DNA from: a virus
Length of the DNA: 33,334 nt
Direction: 5' to 3' (one strand)
IMG/VR virus record: IMGVR_UViG_3300034375_002447
Span: 1 to 33,334 of that record
The position numbers were made by a program, and so were the translations under genes. The notes beneath the pieces were generated by a model that saw only the letters and a program-made list of their open reading frames with translations, made no database searches and had not been told where the DNA came from. This document shows, in pieces, positions 29,533-33,334 of this stretch (position 1 is its first letter; each line of letters opens with the position of its first letter).

Positions 29533-32500
29533 ATGACCGTTAGCAGCACCACCACAAAGAACAGCTATTCCGGCAATGGTTCTAACGACACCTTTGCTTA
29601 CGGCTTTAAGATTTTCGATGATGACGACATCACGGTTATCATTCGTACAGACGCGACTGGCACAGAAACGGTCAAGACTAAAACCACCCATTACACTGTA
29701 ACAAACGTCGGTAACACTAACGGCGGTAACGTCGTGTTTACCGGCGGTAACATACCGGCAACCGGCGAAACTGTAGTGCTGCGCCGTACATCTGAGCAGA
29801 CACAGACCACAGACTATGTGGCTAACGATCCGTTCCCAGCAGCCACCCATGAGGATGCGCTTGATAAGCTGACCTTCCTTGCGCAAGAGCAGCAGGAAGA
29901 ACTAGATCGCGCAATTAAGATTTCTCGTACAAATACAATGACTTCAACAGAATTTACTGTTGGGGCAACTGATCGCGCTAACAAGGTTTTGGCTTTCGAC
30001 AGCAGCGGTGAGATCCAGGTTACACAAGAGATTGGTACGTTTCGTGGCAACTGGGCTGCATCAACAGCGTATGAGGTGCGTGATCTGGTAAAGGACACCA
30101 GCACAAACAACATCTTTATTGTGAATGCTGCGCATACAAGTTCTGGCGCACAGCCACTGACCACTAATGCAAACAGCGCCAAGTATGACCTAATTGTGGA
30201 TGCTGCAACGGCCACTACAAGTGCAACAGCAGCAGCGGCGTCGGCTACGGCGGCAGCTTCTAGCGCGACAGCGGCAGCAAACAGTGAGTCTGCGGCAAGC
30301 ACAAGCGAAACAAACGCTGCAACATCTGCCACCAATGCAGCAACCAGCGAAACCAATGCCGGTAACAGCGCCACAAGTGCTGCAAGTTCGGCAACATCTG
30401 CCACGGCGTCTGCAAGTACAGCTACAACCAAGGCGTCAGAGGCGTCTACAAGCGCAACTAACGCGGCTACATCGGCCACTGCTGCTGCTGCAAGTGAAAC
30501 TGCTGCTGCGGCCTCTGAGACTGCTGCTGGGACGAGTGAAACTAATGCCGGCAACTCTGCCACCACAGCCACCACAAAGGCATCTGAGGCCGCTACAAGC
30601 GCCACTAATGCAGCAACCAGTGCGTCTACGGCTACGACAAAAGCATCAGAAGCAGCAACATCTGCTACGAATGCTGCATCGTCTGCCACGGCTGCGGCTG
30701 CTAGTCAGACTTCTGCGGCGGCCAGTGCTGCATCTGCTGCGTCTGCGTTTGACAACTTTGATGACACATATCTTGGCAGTTTCTCCAGCGATCCGACAAC
30801 CGATAATGACGGCGATGCACTGGTGGCCGGTGCGCTGTACTTCAACAGCACAGCCAACGAAATGCGGGTGTATGACGGTGCAAACTGGATTGCCGCCACA
30901 TCTGCTGGCAATGTCTCTCTGATACTGTACGAGTACACAGCGACATCAGGGCAGACAACATTCTCTGGCTCTGACGACAACAGCGCCACGCTGTCTTACA
31001 CCGTAGACAATCTGCAAGTCGTGATGAACGGTGTCATCCTAGACCCTAGCGATTACACAGCCACCAACGGCACATCTGTTGTGCTGGCTGCTGGTGCTGC
31101 TACGAATGACCTTGTGAACATCTATGCGTTCAAGTCATTCACGACGGCTGACATGGTGAGCAAGAGTGCCGGTGGCACATTTGCTGGTGCGGTTACTGTG
31201 CCGCAACTTAATGCTGACAACCTACGCATCGACGGCAACACCATCAGCAGCACCGATACGAATGGCGACATCACCCTCGACCCGAATGGGACGGGCGATA
31301 CGGTTATGACTGGCAGCGGTGGTCAAGTAACAGTTGATGAAAATGGTCACATTACAAGCAAACAATCTTTAGACGTAGCAACCGCTGGCGGCAGAATTAT
31401 TGGCGCAAGTAATCGCGGCACAGTTGGTCAGATTGGCATTGAGCAAAGCACGACAAGCGCAGATGGCGGACATATTCAGCTTTCAACTTGCGCGTCTGGC
31501 TCAACAAATCCAACAGAACGTATGCGCATCGACAGCAGCGGCAACGTGGGCATCGGCTGCACTAACGGCGATATAACATCTGACGGTAACGCCAGCCGCA
31601 AATACGTCACAATTCAAGGCACGGCCAATCGTGGTCGCCTCAATCTTGGTTGCACTGCAAGCAATGGTGCTGATACAGCAACGCTAGGATTTACCAACGG
31701 CGCAAACACAGTTGCGTCTATTAGTTGTGACAGTGACTCTGGCAGTCAAACTGCTGGAAATATAGGTTTCGCCACAGCAGGGTCTGTCCGTGCAACCATC
31801 AACAGCAGCGGCCACTTGCTGGTGGCTCAGACTAGCTTTGACACAGCAAATGTTGGTCATTCTCTTACAAGTACCGGATTTGCCCATCACACAAGAGACG
31901 GCAATGTAGTGCTGGTTGTAAACCGGAAATCATCTGATGGCGAAATTTTAGAACTTCGCAAAAATGACGCTGCTGTCGGTACACTTGGTGCAAATGAAAG
32001 CTATGTTTATATTTCTGGCACGGCTAGAGGCTTGCGGTTTGGACATTCTGGAAGTGGTGCGCAGATTGTTCCAGTTACCGCATCGGGTCAGGGAAGCGAT
32101 AACAATGTTGACTTAGGTGCGGCAAGCCTACGTTTTGACGATGTTTACGCGACTAGCGGCGTTACAACAGGCTCAGACCAGAACGACAAGCAACAGATTG
32201 CAAGTCTGACCGACGCAGAAATGATTGCAGCAAAAGCCATCAGCAAGTTGTTCAAAACTTTTAAGTGGAACAGCGCAGTTGCAGCCAAAGGTGATGCGGC
32301 TCGTATTCATTCCGGTGTTATGGCACAGCAAGTGGCGACAGCGATTTCTGATGCAGGGCTAGACGCCGCTGACTACGCTTTTTATATGGCAAACACTTGG
32401 CACGAAGATGCCGATGGCAACATTGTGGATGCTGACACAGAGGGTGCAACACAGCGCACACGGCTTGGCATCCGCTACGCTGAACTGCTGGCGTTTATCG

Positions 32501-32568
32501 GCGCAGCTACTGAGCAGCGGCTTGGTGATATTGAGGCACGACTGACCGCACTGGAGAACGCATCATGA
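29533..32568 (+). CDS. tail fibre with T7 gp17-like head and C-terminal S74 autochaperone
   Basis: A 1011-residue trimeric fibre. Residues 1-135 form the T7 gp17-type tail-binding domain (YSGNGSNDTFAYGFKIFDDD, ETVVLRRTSEQTQTTDYVAN, DALDKLTFLAQEQQEELDRA). About 222-406 is an Ala/Ser/Thr-rich coiled-coil shaft with repeats such as ATSATNAATSETNAG. A beta-rich part follows (GTFAGAVTVPQLNADNLRID, GNVGIGCTNGDI). The C terminus is an S74 chaperone, with Ser881 and Lys886 in GSDQNDKQQ as the self-cleavage pair; about 131 residues would be released after trimerisation. It should bind the host receptor. Confidence 0.9.
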   Translation: MTVSSTTTKNSYSGNGSNDTFAYGFKIFDDDDITVIIRTDATGTETVKTKTTHYTVTNVGNTNGGNVVFTGGNIPATGETVVLRRTSEQTQTTDYVANDPFPAATHEDALDKLTFLAQEQQEELDRAIKISRTNTMTSTEFTVGATDRANKVLAFDSSGEIQVTQEIGTFRGNWAASTAYEVRDLVKDTSTNNIFIVNAAHTSSGAQPLTTNANSAKYDLIVDAATATTSATAAAASATAAASSATAAANSESAASTSETNAATSATNAATSETNAGNSATSAASSATSATASASTATTKASEASTSATNAATSATAAAASETAAAASETAAGTSETNAGNSATTATTKASEAATSATNAATSASTATTKASEAATSATNAASSATAAAASQTSAAASAASAASAFDNFDDTYLGSFSSDPTTDNDGDALVAGALYFNSTANEMRVYDGANWIAATSAGNVSLILYEYTATSGQTTFSGSDDNSATLSYTVDNLQVVMNGVILDPSDYTATNGTSVVLAAGAATNDLVNIYAFKSFTTADMVSKSAGGTFAGAVTVPQLNADNLRIDGNTISSTDTNGDITLDPNGTGDTVMTGSGGQVTVDENGHITSKQSLDVATAGGRIIGASNRGTVGQIGIEQSTTSADGGHIQLSTCASGSTNPTERMRIDSSGNVGIGCTNGDITSDGNASRKYVTIQGTANRGRLNLGCTASNGADTATLGFTNGANTVASISCDSDSGSQTAGNIGFATAGSVRATINSSGHLLVAQTSFDTANVGHSLTSTGFAHHTRDGNVVLVVNRKSSDGEILELRKNDAAVGTLGANESYVYISGTARGLRFGHSGSGAQIVPVTASGQGSDNNVDLGAASLRFDDVYATSGVTTGSDQNDKQQIASLTDAEMIAAKAISKLFKTFKWNSAVAAKGDAARIHSGVMAQQVATAISDAGLDAADYAFYMANTWHEDADGNIVDADTEGATQRTRLGIRYAELLAFIGAATEQRLGDIEARLTALENAS

Positions 32569-33334
32569 GCAGAGCAAGAGATTTCGCAGACCTCGCCGGT
32601 TCGGCAGATGCCGGTGGCATTACTGGCAAGAACCTGCTGGTGAATGGTTCAATGGCTATAAGCCAGCGCGGAACGTCGTTTGCCACTATGGGAAACGGTG
32701 ACAGTCAATACACGCTTGATAGATTTAAGTGGCAGGAGTCAGGTTCACCTACTTTAGAAATGACGGTGACACAGGACTCGTCGTCTCCCAACGAGATGGG
32801 CAACAGCAAGTCTCTAAAGGTCGAGGTGACGACTGCTCAATCATCTCTTGGCTCTGGAGACAGGGTGCGTATTGAACAATACATTGAAGCACAGAACTGT
32901 CAGAGCATTGCTAAAGGTACATCTGCTGCAAAGGCACTGTCTGCATCTTTCTGGGTCAAGTCTAGCAAGACAGGCACATACATTGTTGAACTGCAAGATA
33001 ACGACAATGACCGCATCAACTCGCAGTCCTACTCAATTTCATCTGCAAACACTTGGGAATACAAAACCCTGACATTCCCTGCCGACACCACTGGCGCAAT
33101 CAACAATGACAACGGTAACGGTATTTCTTTCCGAATGTATCTGTGTGCAGGTACAGACTACACCAGCGGCAGTCTCAACACCTCTTGGGTTGGCGTTTCA
33201 GGCAATAACACTGGTGCGGCTGTTGGTCAGGTAAACCTTGCGGACACAGTAAACGCAACGTGGTTTGTAACCGGCGTCCAGCTTGAGGTCGGCGAACAGG
33301 ACACGCCGTTTGAGCATCGGTCGTTTGCGGATGA
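32565..33334 (+). CDS. tail-associated protein, partial (runs off the window)
   Basis: The frame is open from ATG at 32565 to the right edge (256 codons and two bases), beginning MSRARDFADLAGSADAGGIT then GKNLLVNGSMAISQRGTSFA. The NLLxNGSMxISQRG...YTLDRFK start and the later VTGVQLEVGEQDTPFEHRSF element are features I know from phage tail or receptor-binding proteins of marine phages, with a carbohydrate-binding-like beta sandwich between. It overlaps the tail fibre stop as ATGA, so it is coupled and probably part of the same host-recognition apparatus. The C terminus is missing here. Confidence 0.82.
   Translation, partial: MSRARDFADLAGSADAGGITGKNLLVNGSMAISQRGTSFATMGNGDSQYTLDRFKWQESGSPTLEMTVTQDSSSPNEMGNSKSLKVEVTTAQSSLGSGDRVRIEQYIEAQNCQSIAKGTSAAKALSASFWVKSSKTGTYIVELQDNDNDRINSQSYSISSANTWEYKTLTFPADTTGAINNDNGNGISFRMYLCAGTDYTSGSLNTSWVGVSGNNTGAAVGQVNLADTVNATWFVTGVQLEVGEQDTPFEHRSFAD

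Noticed and set aside
29814-30689. 291-codon open frame antisense to the tail fibre shaft (Ala/Val repeats)
   Set aside because: It is a by-product of the GCN-rich repeats of the fibre shaft read on the other strand; no ribosome site and no independent composition.
30194-30922. 242-codon plus-strand frame rich in Arg/Leu/Gln inside the tail fibre gene
   Set aside because: Out-of-frame reading of the same Ala/Ser/Thr repeats; low complexity and no start context.

Overview
The window is a tailed double-stranded DNA phage genome segment with a T7-like (podovirus-type) virion module. The order terminase, portal, scaffold, capsid, tail tubular proteins A and B, GNAT/gp13-like protein, gp14-, gp15- and gp16-like internal virion proteins and tail fibre is typical of short-tailed phages. 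There is no single-subunit RNA polymerase and no DNA polymerase in the window, so transcription by the host polymerase is likely. Several small proteins (the basic proteins at 1154-1312 and 1751-2068, the proline-rich 14142-14354, the Bbp19-like 15938-16141) are types I associate with phages of marine and alphaproteobacterial hosts. That host assignment is inference. Neither end is a genome end that I can recognise: the last gene runs off the right edge, and the lysis genes at the left would follow the tail genes on a circular or permuted map.

Layout. (1) 11-2068, rightward: membrane protein, small two-helix membrane protein, holin-like protein, two very basic proteins and a T4-type lysozyme, i.e. 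lysis and late accessory genes. (2) 2084-7148, leftward: recombination and replication accessory genes. In order of transcription these are a PD-(D/E)XK nuclease, small DNA-binding-type proteins, a 253-residue glycine-loop protein, a terminator plus a long repetitive untranslated leader, then an unknown protein, a coiled-coil protein, an ERF/Rad52-like annealing protein, a protein with an SSB-type acidic tail, an HTH protein, and a stand-alone DnaA domain-IV-like protein. (3) 7149-7978: an operator-rich divergent switch, then rightward genes for a Cro/CI-type regulator, a DnaJ-type zinc protein and an Hjc-like nuclease. (4) 7979-8180: a gene-free block with GCATTGC repeats and an AT-rich palindrome, a candidate origin or control region. 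(5) 8190-11115: leftward cassette of about twelve small genes, mostly unknown, including an XRE regulator, a zinc protein, a small lipoprotein-like peptide and a papain-like cysteine peptidase. (6) 11116-11482: gene-free divergent control region sharing an exact 14-mer and an exact 11-mer with regions 4 and 3. (7) 11483-33334, rightward: packaging, head, tail and ejection genes, with an HlyC-like acyltransferase just after the terminase and a tail fibre ending in an S74 autochaperone.

Working together: the nuclease, annealing protein, SSB-like protein and resolvase look like a phage recombination/replication module run on host polymerases, with the DnaA-IV-like protein a possible link to host replication control. 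The two divergent regions appear to control leftward and rightward programmes through a shared TGTTGACA operator. The most unusual items are the repetitive GG-rich leader at 4650-4925, the DnaA domain-IV protein, the HlyC-like enzyme, the glycine-loop protein, two ribosome-binding-site classes in the small-gene cassette, and the shared repeats.
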